A stretch of 64,000 bases of DNA, taken from contig NC_079135.1 of assembly GCF_945859705.1 (NCBI RefSeq), positions 79,554,253-79,618,252 of the forward strand. Reading direction: 5' to 3'. Shown piece by piece: positions 35,509-47,432 of the stretch. Below the pieces are notes generated by a model. The model worked only from the letters and a program-made list of their open reading frames with translations, had not been told where the DNA came from and made no database searches. The position numbers and the translations under genes are program-made. Positions within the stretch are counted from its first letter, which is position 1. The number at the start of each line of letters is the position of its first letter. The stretch is from Episyrphus balteatus (taxonomy: Eukaryota; Arthropoda; Insecta; Diptera; Syrphidae).

Positions 35509-36577
35509 AATTTCAATTCAATTTCAATTTAGTTTATTGAACTTGTTATTTACAATTGACTTAAAATTAACTTATTTCTAAGATACATTGGTTGATATAA
35601 AATTTTGTTGGCACAGAAGGGGCCTAACATTATACAATGACTAAGTTATAAAATATAAATAAATATTATACATGGATAAACTTAATTTAAAAAGTCTGCT
35701 GACTAGGTTGTCCTCGGGGTGTTCAGACCCGGGTGTCCAGTTGTGGGGTTGGTTGAGTTGGGTTGTTTTGATTGGCGTTTAGCCACGATAGTATGCCGAC
35801 TGGGTGTCGGCGTAAAAGTTAACTGCTTCTTCGTTGTCCATTGAAATTATGTGCTCATCCAGTATATCCATAGCGCAAAGGTACCTAGGTTCCGGATGTC
35901 GTTGTTGGGCTATCATTCTTCTATCAGCTGATTGGGGTGGTTGGCGATATTTCCTACAAGTATCTTCGCCGGTCGTAGTAGATACTTGTCAAGTGGTATG
36001 ATTTTTGCTTCCTCGTAGAGTCGCTTATTGCTGTAGTATTTTTGTCGCTGTCGATCGAAGTAAAGTCCGGTGCACATCCTCAGTATTTTTCTCTCGAACA
36101 TTTGTAGTTCCTTCATGGCTGTCTTGGAGATGGTATACCATACCGGAAAGCTGTAGGCAATGACAGGTCGCAGAAGCTGCTTGTAGATCAAGAGTTTCGT
36201 TGGTTGACTTAATCCTGTTCTTTTTTTCATCAGAGGGTGAAGGCGATGGAAGGCAAAGTTGGCTTTTTTGAGGACCAAACGGGAGTGATTGTTGAATCTG
36301 AGGAGCTCGTTAAAGTTGATTCCTAAGTACTTGGCGCTGCGTTTGGCTGGCAATCTAGTTCCATCTGGAAGTGTCAATGTGATGCTTCTGCAGCTTCCAG
36401 CCGATCGACTGCCTCTTCCTCCTGATCGTCTAAGGCACAATAGTTCCGACTTGGATGAGTTGATCCGGATACCCCATTTACTGTAGAACTCATACAGTTT
36501 CCGAATGTGAGCTTCGACTTTCCTGGCAGCTATGTTTGGCGAGATGGACTTGCAGTATGTGAGTGAATGTGAGTATG
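35509..36577 (-). mobile_element. 5'-truncated Jockey-type LINE with 14-bp target duplication
   Basis: Minus-strand RT from KLYEFYSKWGIRINSSKSEL through YLGINFNELLRF and TKLLIYKQLLRPVIAYSFPV, with a frame break near 35930, then 3' UTR and an AATTGA-type tail. TGACTTTCTTTGTC occurs on both sides (35495-35508 and 36578-36591). The target is the end of the gag-protease ORF, so host and LINE form a chimaeric open frame. Confidence 0.85.
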
Positions 36578-36591
36578 TGACTTTCTTTGTC

Positions 36592-36876
36592 GTCCTGTCG
36601 AAGTCGAGGTCGAGGTCCAATATGGAAGCATATTCTTTTCCCTCGACAGTCACTCTTTTATTACAGTAATCAAGTTTGTCTTGTCGAGAGATAGTATTTA
36701 TTCGTACATTCTTATCGTTATGTCTTTCGGATTTGGCAGGATATTTAGAATTATTTTCTTTGTCATTGGTCCATGATCTTTTTCTGCTTTGTCTGCATTG
36801 TCGAGCGAAGTGACCAGACCGATTGCAGTTATAACAAGTGGTGAGAGTCTGTTGGCCCATAATAGGGCGATAGGGC
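36592..36876 (-). pseudogene. gag zinc knuckle and protease start
   Basis: CYNCNRSGHFARQC (CX2CX4HX4C) then a basic stretch and VTVEGKEYASILDLDLDFD, which resembles the start of a retroviral-type protease, but the Asp-Thr/Ser-Gly active site is not visible. It is shifted in frame from the gag ORF just upstream near 36880. Confidence 0.65.
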
Positions 36877-37545
36877 TTAGTTATTCTTGGGATTGTAGTT
36901 GGTTTGATTTATTATATTTGGTCTAAGAGTTTCCGTACTAGACGATGGTTTGTATCGACCATTTTCTCGAATAGATTCACACCATTTTACCTTTTCAACA
37001 AGTTCAGCTATGTTGATAAAATTTGAAGCTGCTAGACTAGAACTGAGTTTTGAATTATTCAATCCGGTAAGGATGTATTGTACGATGGTCTTATCTGGCA
37101 GCTGAACTTTCTTCCCCCACATGTTCACGAAACAGAAGCTCTCAATCGGTTCAAGGGGCCGTCTTGTTCTGCGTGTCATTTGTTGATGAATGTCCATTTC
37201 GTTCAGTTGGTGGGGAATATTAGCTTTGAGTCCCATCGCCACCTGTGTCCAGGAGCCGGATATTAATTGGGTATTGTCCCACCAAAACCTTGCAGGACCT
37301 TTCATTTTTGCTGCTGCTGCCATAAGAAGAGCTCGTTCATCCCATTCATATATCCCTTTTAAGGTTTCGACTCGTTTCACCCAATTATCAGCCGACATAG
37401 ATGTTACATCACCTGGTGCAAACGTTGGCAGTGCATCTGCGATGTCTTTTATGTTGCATTGAATCCTTGGTCTTCTTGCTTCAGCGTCTAAGGAGCTGGA
37501 CTGTTCGAGACGTTTAAGTTTATCAGCGAGTTCTGATTTAAACAA
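36877..37545 (-). pseudogene. Retrotransposon gag capsid region
   Basis: A 222-codon minus-strand ORF with capsid-like sequence (DNWVKRVETLKGIYEWDERA, GPARFWWDNTQLISGSW, EMDIHQQMTRRTRRPLEPIE). It is closely related in layout to the gag copies at 20786-22968 and 58690-59170, so one family is spread over the window. It ends in a stop two codons before the zinc-knuckle frame takes over, which points to a frameshift near 36880. Confidence 0.7.
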
Positions 37546-37579
37546 ATTGGAACTTAAGACTTGTGATCATTTTCTACTA

Positions 37580-38030
37580 TTATGGTTCTACCTGCAATTT
37601 ACTGAAGAAATCGTTCACGTCCGAAAACAATTTCATGCATTTCTTTTTCTATTTGTGCCCAGTTTCTTTGAGAATCTATAAATGTTTTTTAAGCATATGC
37701 AAAACGTGCAGCAGCAGCATAATAACTGCATCTACTCCTGTATCACTTGCATCGACACTGAGTGTACATTGTAAATTCGTATCATAATAAGCTAGCACTG
37801 TTCAGAGTACTGAATTATTTTTCGTGGCTTTATCACAACTACCACTTGACTAACAAAGTCTGTTGGTTAATCAACCTTTTTAATTATGCCCTGAGATTCC
37901 ATCTTATCTTTTTCAGTTTTAACTTTTTTACTTATTGGAAAAGGAATTTTTCGTGATTGTTCAATTATTCGTTCATAATTCTCATTCAGTGAAAAATCGT
38001 ATTCAAAATCTGGTATCATGCCAAGACCCT
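37580..38030 (-). pseudogene. gypsy pol fragment (RT start joined to RNase H)
   Basis: Broken minus-strand reading: SRKIPFPISKKVKTEKDKME, IIKKVD.PTDF, then LSVDASDTGVDAVIM of RNase H, then a spoiled ILKETGHK stretch. RT motifs in between are missing, so this is an internally deleted copy of a K02A2.6-like Ty3/gypsy element. Confidence 0.65.
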
Positions 38031-38055
38031 CAAAAGAAGAAGAAGCAAACTTCCC

Positions 38056-38740
38056 TTATTCTATCTTCGCTCTCTTCTCGTTACATATGTATTTAGCAAA
38101 ATTTAGAAAATACATTTTTTCCAACCAAGATACAGAATTGATTTTGACACCTAAAAATGTATTGTCATTTCCATTATATTGATCATCATGTTTTAATTCG
38201 TTGACATTTTTTATTTTTAAAATTAATTCTAAATTTACACATTCTTTTATAATGTCCTTACTTGTTGCATTTATGGCATAATTTTCCATATGCTAGGCAA
38301 TTCCTTGGAATGATTCTGGTACCGCATCTCTTCGTGTTTGGTTTGTTTGTGGTTTTCTTGTATCTCGTTCTTTTAATGTAGTTAATTTTGTTATTTTCTT
38401 CCAGCGTCTCCAGCTGTTCCTAAGCCAATTCAGCTGCTTTGCATAAACGAATGCATTTTTCCAGATCTAACTTCTCCTCTCTCAGCAAACGGTCTTTTAG
38501 GCTAGTATTTATTTTGCCACTTATGATTTTATACTTTATTAGGCTGTCTTTTAGTGTGCCAAATTCGCATTTTAAACTCATACGTTTGAGTTCCGTTATA
38601 TATTGGTCGATTGTCTCGACATCCTTTCCTGGTTGCTGGCTATTTGGGCTGTTAACCAAAATTCTACCAAAATTCTATTGTTTTCATATGTGTCTGCCAG
38701 AGTAGCCCAAGTGGAAGTTATCGTCCGTAAGTGAGGACTT
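38056..38740 (-). pseudogene. gypsy gag and gag-pol linker fragments
   Basis: ORF 38420-38659 has VETIDQYITELKRMSLKCEF and DRLLREEKLDLEKCIRLCKA, the C-terminal gag signature of K02A2.6/Mag-like elements. ORF 38056-38289 (LGVKINSVSWLEKM) may be the protease-RT linker. Both belong with the pol pieces at 37580-38030. Confidence 0.6.
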
Positions 38741-40425
38741 TGAAACTATGTTCAATGCACGAGCTGTTGTTTTGCACAAATGTTCTTGGACAAATATTCA
38801 TATCGACCTTATTTGACCGATAGAGAACACGATATTCTTTTCGTTACTTTTTTTATTGAACCGTAGATAACAGGCTTTGCACATGCAATTTGATTTTTAT
38901 TTATGCTTAAATAAACACACTATTTTTAAATCACTTTATTTACTACTAACGTTATGCAGGAGTAATTGATGTAATTCTACAAATTTTCTCTGTTGATTGT
39001 TCTGTTTGATTTCTCCAAATGGAGAACTCAAGCAGAAATCCGTTTTCTTGGTTTAACCAACGTTTATTTAAAAAGAAAATTCCGAAATTTTTAGTTTGTT
39101 TTATAATTCAAAGAACAACTTTAATTTTTTGAAATAATAGTAATTTTTATTATACAAGTAAAACACCTTGTTATTGTGGTTACTATCAGTCTATGACTGA
39201 TTCTTTATTCAGTTTCTGTTTTTCTTTTACTCTAAACTACTTATTCGATAATTTCAATAAAAAGTGCTGACTTAATTGTAAGTGCAGCGTGTGGAGGAAA
39301 TGGGTTGTTTGGATGGGAAATGGGTTCAGTGAATGAACTGAATGGAAATAGGTGTTGGGTTACGGATGGGGTGAAGGTTATTAATATTTATTAGAGTGTT
39401 GGTTGAAGTGAAGGTGTTGTTGATGTTAACTTACATTTTTGGTTTTATATAATTTTATCTCACGTTTAGTCTTTAACTCTTAATTTTTTCTTAAACTTTT
39501 CGTTAAGTTTTTTTGAGTGGTCCAATTTTCGTTATGAGGTGTTCCATCAAAATGGCAGATTTTTACTGCGTGTTTAAAGGACAAAAAAAATGTATTTAAG
39601 AATGAGATGACTATATTTTTGCAAATATATTGCGCTTTTTCTTCTTCCATCTGGACGGTGTTGCCAAGTTCACTTAACACTAAGGTAACCTTTTTTATTT
39701 GTACCCTTCAACCCAAACCTCAGTACTTAGTTAAGGTGTAGTTTTGTCTCCAATCTACCACACAAATTCTTGGGCACGCCGCACAAAAATTGATTTCCAC
39801 CATCAAAATGCGTTGTAAATTATTTTCCTGTTTACTGTTTATTTTCACTAGGAACAAAAACTACTTCTTTCACGTATAAATTTCACCATATATATACATA
39901 CGTACTACTTCTAGATTCGAGCAGACATGGATTGTAGCAGTACGGATATAACTGGTGAAATATATACTCCTAATAAGTACTTTCAAAGAACAAGTTTCAT
40001 TGGTTTTTCTGTAGCTAAAAAAATACTGGTAAATATACATCAGAAGCACTTCCAGATGTGCTTCGCTGATGTACTTTAAAAGTACATTTGTCTGTACTTT
40101 TAATGGAGAGGAAATTTATTTCATGTTGCATGCAAGAAAGAGATAAATGCTTCACGTATTCTTATATACAAAAAGTATATATATGTGTAATCTTCTCCAA
40201 ATTTTATAAAAAAGAAACGCACTTTTTAAACAATGAATGTTTTTTAATTTAAAGTTTTATTATTTGTAAGTATAAAATGAATTGAGAAGAAACAAAATAA
40301 TATAAAATTTACAAAAGATTAAAAGGACTCGCTTCGCTACTGAAGCCATTTGCAACAACAAAAGAACACAATTTATTTTTTTTTGTTCACTAAAAATTTT
40401 TCGTTTTATTTTCACAAAAAAACAT
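38741..40425. other. LTR-like and AT-rich stretch
   Basis: 39160-39460 has the simple G+A-rich composition and short GTT/GAA-rich repeats seen in the LTR at 53415-53713, but no ends are definable. Between 39880 and 40140 there are short hairpins (TTCACCATATATA...; AAGTACATTTG...). No gene seen. Confidence 0.3.
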
Positions 40426-40804
40426 ATACATATCAGTGGCGTAGATAGCTTTTTGCTAAGGGGGGGGATAGATCTAGTTCGCAAATTTTTTTTTAAGTTT
40501 TAATAATGCTTCTTTGTATTGTTTTTATTCTCTTTAAATTGGAGAAAGTTCTTTCGGTAGTTGACGTAGAAACCAGCAGTGTAGCTAATATCTTTAATAA
40601 AATATAAATACCAGGACAACTTTTTTCGGTGCAGCTTTCGAGCGCTTTCAATGAGTTCATAGAGGAAGTATTTTTCTTTCAAAATTTTTTGTAAAAATTT
40701 CATATTTTTTCCAACTTGGCACTAGAACAAAAATTGTGACCAATATTTCTATAGTAAGTTGGAATAGGTGATCCCGTACATGATCGTATTTTTTTTATTA
40801 AAAA

Positions 40805-40995
40805 AACAAAACCGACTTCCATTGTCAAAACTGGGTTTTATGGGTTTTCTAATAGTACTGAACAGGCACCAGCTTTTCAATACCTACAAAAAGAATTATC
40901 AAAACTGGTTCACTCGGTCCAAAGTTATGAGGTGAAAAACACAAAAAAAAGTACAGACGAATTGAATAACTCCTCCTTTTTGGAAGTCGGTAAAA
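40805..40995. mobile_element. Small element with CCGACTTCC inverted ends
   Basis: AAAACCGACTTCCA near 40810 and its inverse TGGAAGTCGGT near 40981 bracket a stretch with GAATAACTCCTCC, a pattern I associate with a widespread insect MITE. It lies inside the hAT relic. Confidence 0.45.
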
Positions 40996-41499
40996 CAGTT
41001 AGGAAATCCCGATTGTTTAAATAATATTTCCTTCTTGGATGAAAACTATAAGGAAATCTTATTGTTTTTGTTCTATTTTATGTGGTCTAGTTTTTGGTAA
41101 AACTCAACAGTTTCATTAAATTTTTTAAGCTGCTTTGTCTATTTCAGACGAAGAATCCTTAGAAAGAACCGGAAACCCTTCTAGTGTGTTTTCATGGTTT
41201 GTACATTTTTCTCCAAGGCGCATTACATAGAAATCGAGAAAAAGATTGAAAACAGTAACACGAAAATATTCTTTACTGTACTTTGAACCGAAGGGTTCGA
41301 ACGATTCTTTTGTCGCTTCACTATTCTCTTATGTTTAACGCCTATGTCAAGGATTTCAGCTAATTTTTCCCATATACAAAAAACTTTCGAAAATGAGTCG
41401 TCTTCTGCCCGTTTAATTTTTAGTTGCTCCCTTAAATCTTTAGCGAGCTCCATTGCTTGGACCAAGTCTAAATTCACTCTTTGAAATACCGACTTAATG

Positions 41500-42183
41500 G
41501 GGTTGCGTACGATTGACCGCATTTTAAAATCTTGTTCTTAAAACCTCGCATCTTAAAATCTCGCATTATGAAATCTTTTTTATCGAAATCTCGCAATTTC
41601 AAAATCTCGTTTACCAAAATCTCGCAACATTAAAATCTCGAAATTTATAATCTCGCATTGAAATAAAATATTTATTAATTCAATGCGAGATTATAAACCT
41701 ACATGATATTGCTAGCTTAGGAAAGCCCAGAACCTCCCTCTTCTGTTTTTTCGTTTTGTTTTGAAGAGATAAATAGAAAAGGAAAAGGTTAGTGCACTGT
41801 CAGACGCCTATGCCAGTTTTTTAATAGTGTTCAGGGTCAACTGTTGAATGTTGGAGTCAAAAGGACTTAATGCATGTGAATTTGTTGTATTCGACCTTCT
41901 CTTTTCTTATAATCTTTTGCTTATACATTTTGCTGCCAAAAAAGCAATTTAAATTTAAGATACTTTACGCTCTTCTTTTAATGAGAGATTTTGATATAGA
42001 AAGAATTTAATGAACTTGCGAGATTATTTCTAAAATGCGAGATTTTAATATGCAGGATTTTGAAAATGCGAGATTTTGCTATGTGAGATGTTAAAAATGC
42101 GAAATTTTGCTTTGCGTGATTTTTGCAAAAATGCGAGATTTTGTTATAAGAGATTTTAGTTTGCGATCAATCGTACCGCTCCC
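41500..42183. mobile_element. Foldback/MULE-like element nested in hAT (684 bp)
   Basis: GACTTAATG is duplicated at 41491-41499 and 42184-42192 (9 bp, as in Foldback and Mutator-like elements). The ends read GGGTTGCGTACGATTGACCG and, inverted, GGGAGCGGTACGATTGATCG. The arms are made of many short repeats of ATGCGAGATTTT in opposite directions around 41680-41950. Confidence 0.8.
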
Positions 42184-42386
42184 GACTTAATGGCAACGAA
42201 AGTTGGTAAACCATATTTATAACATTTAAGCTAATCAAGAACTCGAAATCCATAGCGTTTTTTTTTTTTCAAAGTGCGCTTCTTCAACTTATTTATTCAT
42301 GACTGTTTATACTGCACAATTATCGATCCCAATGGGGGGGGATATATCCCCCTGATCCCCCCCCTATCTACGCCACTGATACATAT

Positions 42387-42835
42387 TAATAATTTTCTCT
42401 TGATACTGTCCGTCGGCTGGAGTGGTGTTTGATCCTTGATGTATGTAATTTGACAAATTATTGAAGAATTGTAGCTGTTAAATGTTGATGGTGGTTTAAT
42501 GCCGGAGAAGAAGATTACCTACGAAAAACATAAAATGATTAATTTTATTAAAAAGAAAATTACTAAGTTACATATCAGCAATGCATACCTTTATTTTTGG
42601 TTGAAATATTCCAATTTGTTCTAATATTTATGACGAGCCACGACGACGACATGCGAATAACATCACTTGCTTATTCAAGATGATTTTAAAAAAATAAAAC
42701 AAACAATTTACAATAATAAAGTAGTGAATTTATTGTTAACACGATTTTTTTAACATCCGTTCTCGTTTATGTCTCACAAACTACTCACTCCAGAGATTTT
42801 CCAAGATCCCGCAGTTTCTATATTAATATGTTTGG
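42387..42835. other. AT-rich spacer between hAT relic and gypsy remnants
   Basis: No coding or repeat structure that I can support. Confidence 0.4.
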
Positions 42836-43540
42836 TCAGCAAAATGACCAGACAATACAAAATAGAAATTGCTTGCTCCGTGAAGGAATGTGCAAACTAT
42901 GAGTAATTATTATCTGGACTAACACAATCGGTGACGCATGTTCTGACACACTCGGCTCCACAATACAATCACGGACCCAATCTGCTACCTGTCTTTCTAC
43001 TATGTACTGATCGCTATACGCCAACCGCCTTGCCCATCGCTACCTGCGATTCTACAGTCTTCTTTGGAACATAACCCTTAATCATTGCAATTAATTTATC
43101 TTTGTCAGTATTCTGGAGATGACTGAGATCCATCTCATCGCTACATATGGGCAAATTCTCCTTCTTCGGCTGACAGGCAGATAGCTCCCAATTCCATTAG
43201 CAATTCACTATCCACAGTTACCTTTGCCTCAAAGCAACCTAATGTATCTGTCTTCTGCCCTCTTGGCTGTGCTCAGCTCAACACTGTTTAGTAAAATTAA
43301 ACTACATATCATACCGCAACAGGTTTAGGTCGCTACTCGTGTCGAATAAAGCTGACAACTTCTGGCCATTCAAAATTAAGTCTTTGAAAACTCGATTGCA
43401 ATTGACTGCCAATGAGATTTGGGACTCTGGTATTTCCTGGGTATCACATGTTTTGGCAGTGTGAACATTGGTTTTCCTTTTATTCCCCTTCTGCCCCTCT
43501 TGTCCCCTATTTTCTACAATCCTACATTCCACTGATCTAT
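42836..43540 (-). pseudogene. gypsy protease and RT-start remnants
   Basis: ORF 43302-43532 contains LNGQKLSALFDTSSDLNLLR, a retroviral-type protease active site with DTSSD where DTGSD is usual. ORF 42836-43024 contains QVADWVRDCIVEPSVSEHAS followed by PIVLV, the segment just before the RT palm in Ty3/gypsy pol. Sequence between them is broken (LGCFEAKVTVDSE visible). The RT itself is lost. Confidence 0.7.
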
Positions 43541-44074
43541 GCCCTGGCTGCCCACATCAGAACCTGATCTCACGCCTCGCTGTACACTCTCTCGCAAAGT
43601 ATGTCGCTTCACCACACCTGAAGCATCTTCTCTCCCCATTCTCGTTCTTGATGACAGCACCACTTGTGGATGGTACTGGTGTTCTTGGATTTGACAAATG
43701 TTGACTAGTACCCTTCAAGCAAACAAGTCCGACCTCGGTCCGAATCCACTCCGCCTCAGGCGGAGCTGAGTCCGACTTCGGCTCAGAAACGGGTCCGAAG
43801 GCGGCTCAAATTAGTATGGATATTATAATCACCGCGAAGCCGATTGCATATGTATTGGTGTGGTGAAAATCTCCACTCCAAGAAAATGGAGCCGAAGTCG
43901 TACCCGAGTCGGAGCTGCGAAAACCTACCAGAAAAAGGAACAAAAAAAAAAAAGAAATGACGCATTTGCGACCAAAAAAAGAACAATATATATTTTTGTT
44001 TCGTTGAATTTTTTTTTTATTTGTCAAACTTTTATTTTAATCAGAATAAATACAATATAAAACTTAAAATACAA
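43541..44074. other. Degraded gag region with Ser/Pro codons
   Basis: 43720-43930 has short repeats of TCCGACTTCGG type and inverted GGCGGAGCTGAG elements, GC-richer than its neighbours. It probably belongs to the gypsy remnant. No ORF assigned. Confidence 0.3.
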
Positions 44075-44077
44075 TAA

Positions 44078-44578
44078 TGTCGTTTTCGATTGGAATCACT
44101 CAAGGATTCACTCAAACTGAAATCCAATAAAACTGTTTGAATTGCTTCCACTCAATTCTATTTTTTTTGTGTTTGTGTTTGTTTTTCTGTTAAAATTTAA
44201 AATGTCAAATATGGCATAAGACTTGAAAAATAAATTAATATGTGAAGAAAATAGTACCTAATATTCAACAAATTAATCGGGAATTCGTTTTGCAAAATAT
44301 TTTAAAAGCTTAATTTATTTGTTTGAAAATAAATAAACAAATTAATTTCAGAAAACGAAAAATATTTGAATGAAAAATAATAAAAAACAATGATTGAGTG
44401 TATCTTTGACATGTGAGTATTCATGTATTAGTGCTTCTTGATTTTATTCTGATTTGAAATCAAGAAGAGAATTTCTATTCTGAGAAGCGTTCTGGCTGTC
44501 ATTTTCATGCCAATAAAACGGTTTCAGAAGTCTTCTGAATGATTCCGGACGCTTCCGGAGAGCCAATCGAAAACGACA
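44078..44578. mobile_element. PIF/Harbinger-like MITE, copy 2 (501 bp)
   Basis: Ends TGTCGTTTTCGATTGG inverted, TAA duplicated at 44075-44077 and 44579-44581. It is the intact relative of the copy at 10801-12125, and shows that the 894-bp insert there is a later arrival. Confidence 0.8.
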
Positions 44579-44803
44579 TAAGTCTTTTAATTCATTTGTT
44601 GTTGCTGCTGGTTGTTGGTGTTGTGCAGAATACTTTCATTTCGCTAATGATGTCGTCTCACGCCAAATGTTTTTTTTTTTTCCTTTTTCGAAATTCCACT
44701 TCCCGGTTGCACATTGAAAATCGCGACTTGCAAACACAACATTTTTCATATTTAATTTTTCATAGTAAATTTTACATATTTTTGTATTATTATTTAATAT
44801 ATT

Positions 44804-45289
44804 TTAAAAACAATTAACTAAACAAGACACGACACGAGAACGAGACACTTCACAAATGGAATAACAAAATGACGCTGATTTTTTTTTTGCCCTTGTCTTT
44901 CCTACGTTCTTTTTTCCTTTCCACTCTTTTTCACCACGCTTCTCCTTCGACTTTGTGTTCATACACAAAAAGTTGCAAGTGTGTGAGTGCAACCCGGTTT
45001 TTCTCGGTCGGAGTGCCTTTTCTGAACTCCGTTTTCTTGCTTGAAGGGTACCCCTCATCTTTTCGTAAATTACTATTTGGGTTTTCAGCTGCGCGATTGA
45101 AGAGGCTTGGTATAAGCAGAGTTTATTTTGTCTGGTGTCGGGAATACCTTCGATGAAGTACTCGATGGTGCTTTCTTCATCCAAAATAATACTTTTACCT
45201 AACTCAATCAAACTGTAAAGATATTCCTTGAAGGACTCGGAAGCTCTCTTTATTGTTAAAAATACATTTTTACCCGACTGACTATACAT
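44804..45289 (-). pseudogene. LTR-retrotransposon gag fragment
   Basis: The ORF holds ASESFKEYLYSLIELGKSI, DEESTIEYFIEGIPDTRQNK and LYQASSIAQLKTQIVIYEKM, the C-terminal capsid pattern of Ty3/gypsy gag. It then turns to a basic tail without a zinc knuckle. With the protease remnant at 43302-43532 it probably forms one element, invaded by the MITE at 44078-44578. Confidence 0.65.
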
Positions 45290-45299
45290 ATTCTGGAAG

Positions 45300-46160
45300 T
45301 TTCTCTACCTTTAAAGCTTTCTCAACAGACGTTATTTTTTTAATTGAACTCAAATTCAAACGAGAAAGAAGAAAAGACAAAATACAAAACAAATGCGCAA
45401 ACAACTAATTTCACTCACCCCCTTTTTTCTCTTTATTTTCTTCTCGTTGTCTCAGCAACTGAAGCTCCTCTCTCTTGAGTGGTTCTCTTATTTTTGTTTT
45501 GTAGTGGTCTCTTTTTTCATTCGATGTTGGTATGTATATATTGTATTTTATGTGTTTTTTTTTAAGTGATTCCTCACGATGTAGTATGAGAGAGGAGAGT
45601 TGGTTGTTGCGATAAGTGCGGTGATGGTGTGGTGTGACAGGTATCTTTTAACGACGTTAATAAATTGTCAAAATTCAGAGGCGGAGGTAGCTCTACCGTA
45701 CTGAATATGCAACAAATAATTATCGTGTGATACTGCTGCTGTCCTGGGGTTCCACAGAGTCTGATGGAAAAAATCTTCAAAATAATGAAAACAAAACAAC
45801 TGATAATTTCAATAATCATAAATTTTATTTGCAGAGGCGGAGGTGACTCGACCGTACTGATCAAAAGTAGATGATTGAATGCGGACATTCGTTGTTTTAG
45901 CTCTCTGTTTATACAAATTTTCTTATGAGCTTTTATGCTGGAAGAGCTTTTGGTTTTGACATTTCGTTTTCTTATTAAGGCATTGCCAGATACTTAAATT
46001 TAGATAATAAAATAGTATTGCCAGAAGGGCTTAATTTTAATAGTAGAATTCATTTAGTTTTATTAATTAAAGTTTAAATCATAATATTCATAAATATATA
46101 CATGTAGTTGCTACAACGATCATTTTCGCGCACTAAGAATTTTTCCCTTTTTTTTCTTGG
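45300..46160. other. LTR-like stretch with duplicated GAGGCGGAGGT motif
   Basis: CAGAGGCGGAGGT followed by ACCGTACTGA occurs at about 45677 and 45834. Such a pair would suit short LTR ends or splice-site copies. I see no gene. Confidence 0.3.
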
Positions 46161-46169
46161 GTCCGGCAA

Positions 46170-46210
46170 TTCTGTCTGTCTGTCTGTCTGTCTGTCTGTG
46201 TGTCTGTCTC
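46170..46210 (+). repeat. (TCTG)n microsatellite
   Basis: About nine TCTG units with one change, followed by CTGGAGCTGCAGCCTAAACG. Such a tetramer next to AAACTTGGTAGTTAG-type sequence is a common dispersed repeat in flies. Confidence 0.75.
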
Positions 46211-47040
46211 TATCTGGAGCTGCAGCCTAAACGAGTGAAGTGATTTTCTTCAAACTTGGTAGTTAGCAGTTTTTGGTGATTCCCTAGAGGGGAAATTGAA
46301 ATTTTTTTTTTATGACCAAAACTAACGGTACCTGCCATATAACGGAAATAGAAAAGTTAATTTTTTTCAAAAACGGCTCTAACGATTTTGATTAAAATTT
46401 TTGTGTGTAGTACTACACATAAGGGCCAACTTTTTAAATAAAAAAAATATTTTTTGTACCGTTATTAACGGTACCTGTCATAGAACGGTTTTTTTTGTTT
46501 CTGAATATCTCGTACAACATTAACCCGATTTAAATGAAAATTTTTATACAAAAGTGTGTAATTAAAGATAATATTAAAATTTTAGAAAATTTTCAAAAAA
46601 CGCATTTTTGGTTTTTTAAAAAATATTTCAAAATTTTTTTTTGAAAAATCAATTTTTTGAAAACGGATCAATGAAAAATTTTGAAATTTAATTTTTATGT
46701 GTAAATTAATTATTTCTTCACAATGGCATACCAACTTTTTTTTTGAAAAATGTTAAAAAATTTTTATATACAAAAAATTATTTTTTTAAAAAACGGCTCC
46801 TACAATTTTCGAAAATTTTTTTCTTAAAATACCTTTTTATACGAGAAATAAAATGGCATATTTGTTTTTTATTTTAAGATAATTTAAAACGGAGTTTAAT
46901 TAATTATAAAAACAGATTTAATTTTTTTATACTACTTATGAAATTTCTTCAAAATATCAAATTTTAAATTTCTTGAATAAAAAGCTTTAACATTATAGTT
47001 ACTTTAAGCATAAGAGCAAGTACGTGCGACCCCAGTCGTG
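46211..47040. repeat. AT-rich dispersed repeat
   Basis: Contains two copies of ACGGTACCTG(C/T)CAT with the following A(T/G)AACGG block (about 46326 and 46467) and repeated AAAACGGCTC blocks (46370, 46790). No ORF. Confidence 0.4.
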
Positions 47041-47049
47041 CAATTTATT

Positions 47050-47401
47050 TTGTAAAACATTGTAATTATTTACGTTTTATTTTAAGATTTTAAAATGGAA
47101 CATTTACAAAGAAATTATTTATGGTGGCGAAATATGTTGTTTGCGTTTGCGGTTTGGGATGCGACTGACTACTTATTTTTAATGAAATGGAATGCGGAAA
47201 GGAGGGGCGCGTATTCGACTTTGTCCGTTTGTCTGGGTGTGTGTTTGTCTGTTATCGTTTTGTCGTCACCGGGTGTTCTCGGAGAATACTTATTTTTTGA
47301 GTATCTGATGCAAATGCGATTTCCATCAGACGTTTTTATGAATTATATCAACATACTTATTGGAATATCTGGAGTTTCAGGAGGAATATAAGAATTGTAT
47401 A
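47050..47401 (+). repeat. Dispersed repeat, full form
   Basis: Matches 53747-53882, which lacks the middle 200 bp. A 98-codon ORF (47095-47391) covers the full form, with hydrophobic stretches, but has no recognisable domain. Confidence 0.45.
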
Positions 47402-47432
47402 AACAATGGGTAGGTGTACCTTTGTTACTATA

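Larger units (their letters stand above)
35495..37560 (-). mobile_element. gag-only LTR-element remnant split by a LINE
   Basis: Minus strand: gag (37545-36877), zinc knuckle and protease start (36875-36592), LINE insertion (36577-35509), then the end of the ORF and an LTR-like TGTAACGAGAAGAG stretch near 35480. RT, RNase H and integrase are absent between protease and LTR, so the element may be a non-autonomous, pol-deleted type. Confidence 0.6.
40434..42378 (-). mobile_element. Decayed hAT transposon (1945 bp)
   Basis: The inverted ends start CAGTGGCGTAGATAG, a familiar hAT terminus. ATACATAT is duplicated at 40426-40433 and 42379-42386. The minus strand keeps transposase remnants: VFQRVNLDLVQAMELAKDL with VNRQ-like VKRQKNRSN (41223-41500), and the C-terminal dimerisation signature STSTTERTFSNLKRIKT near 40510-40580 in a broken frame. 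A foldback element sits inside at 41500-42183, and a smaller CCGACTTCC-flanked insert lies at about 40805-40995. Confidence 0.85.

Noticed and set aside
47095..47391. 98-aa plus-strand ORF with hydrophobic stretches
   Set aside because: Covers a dispersed repeat whose other copy lacks most of it; no domain, so not called as a gene.
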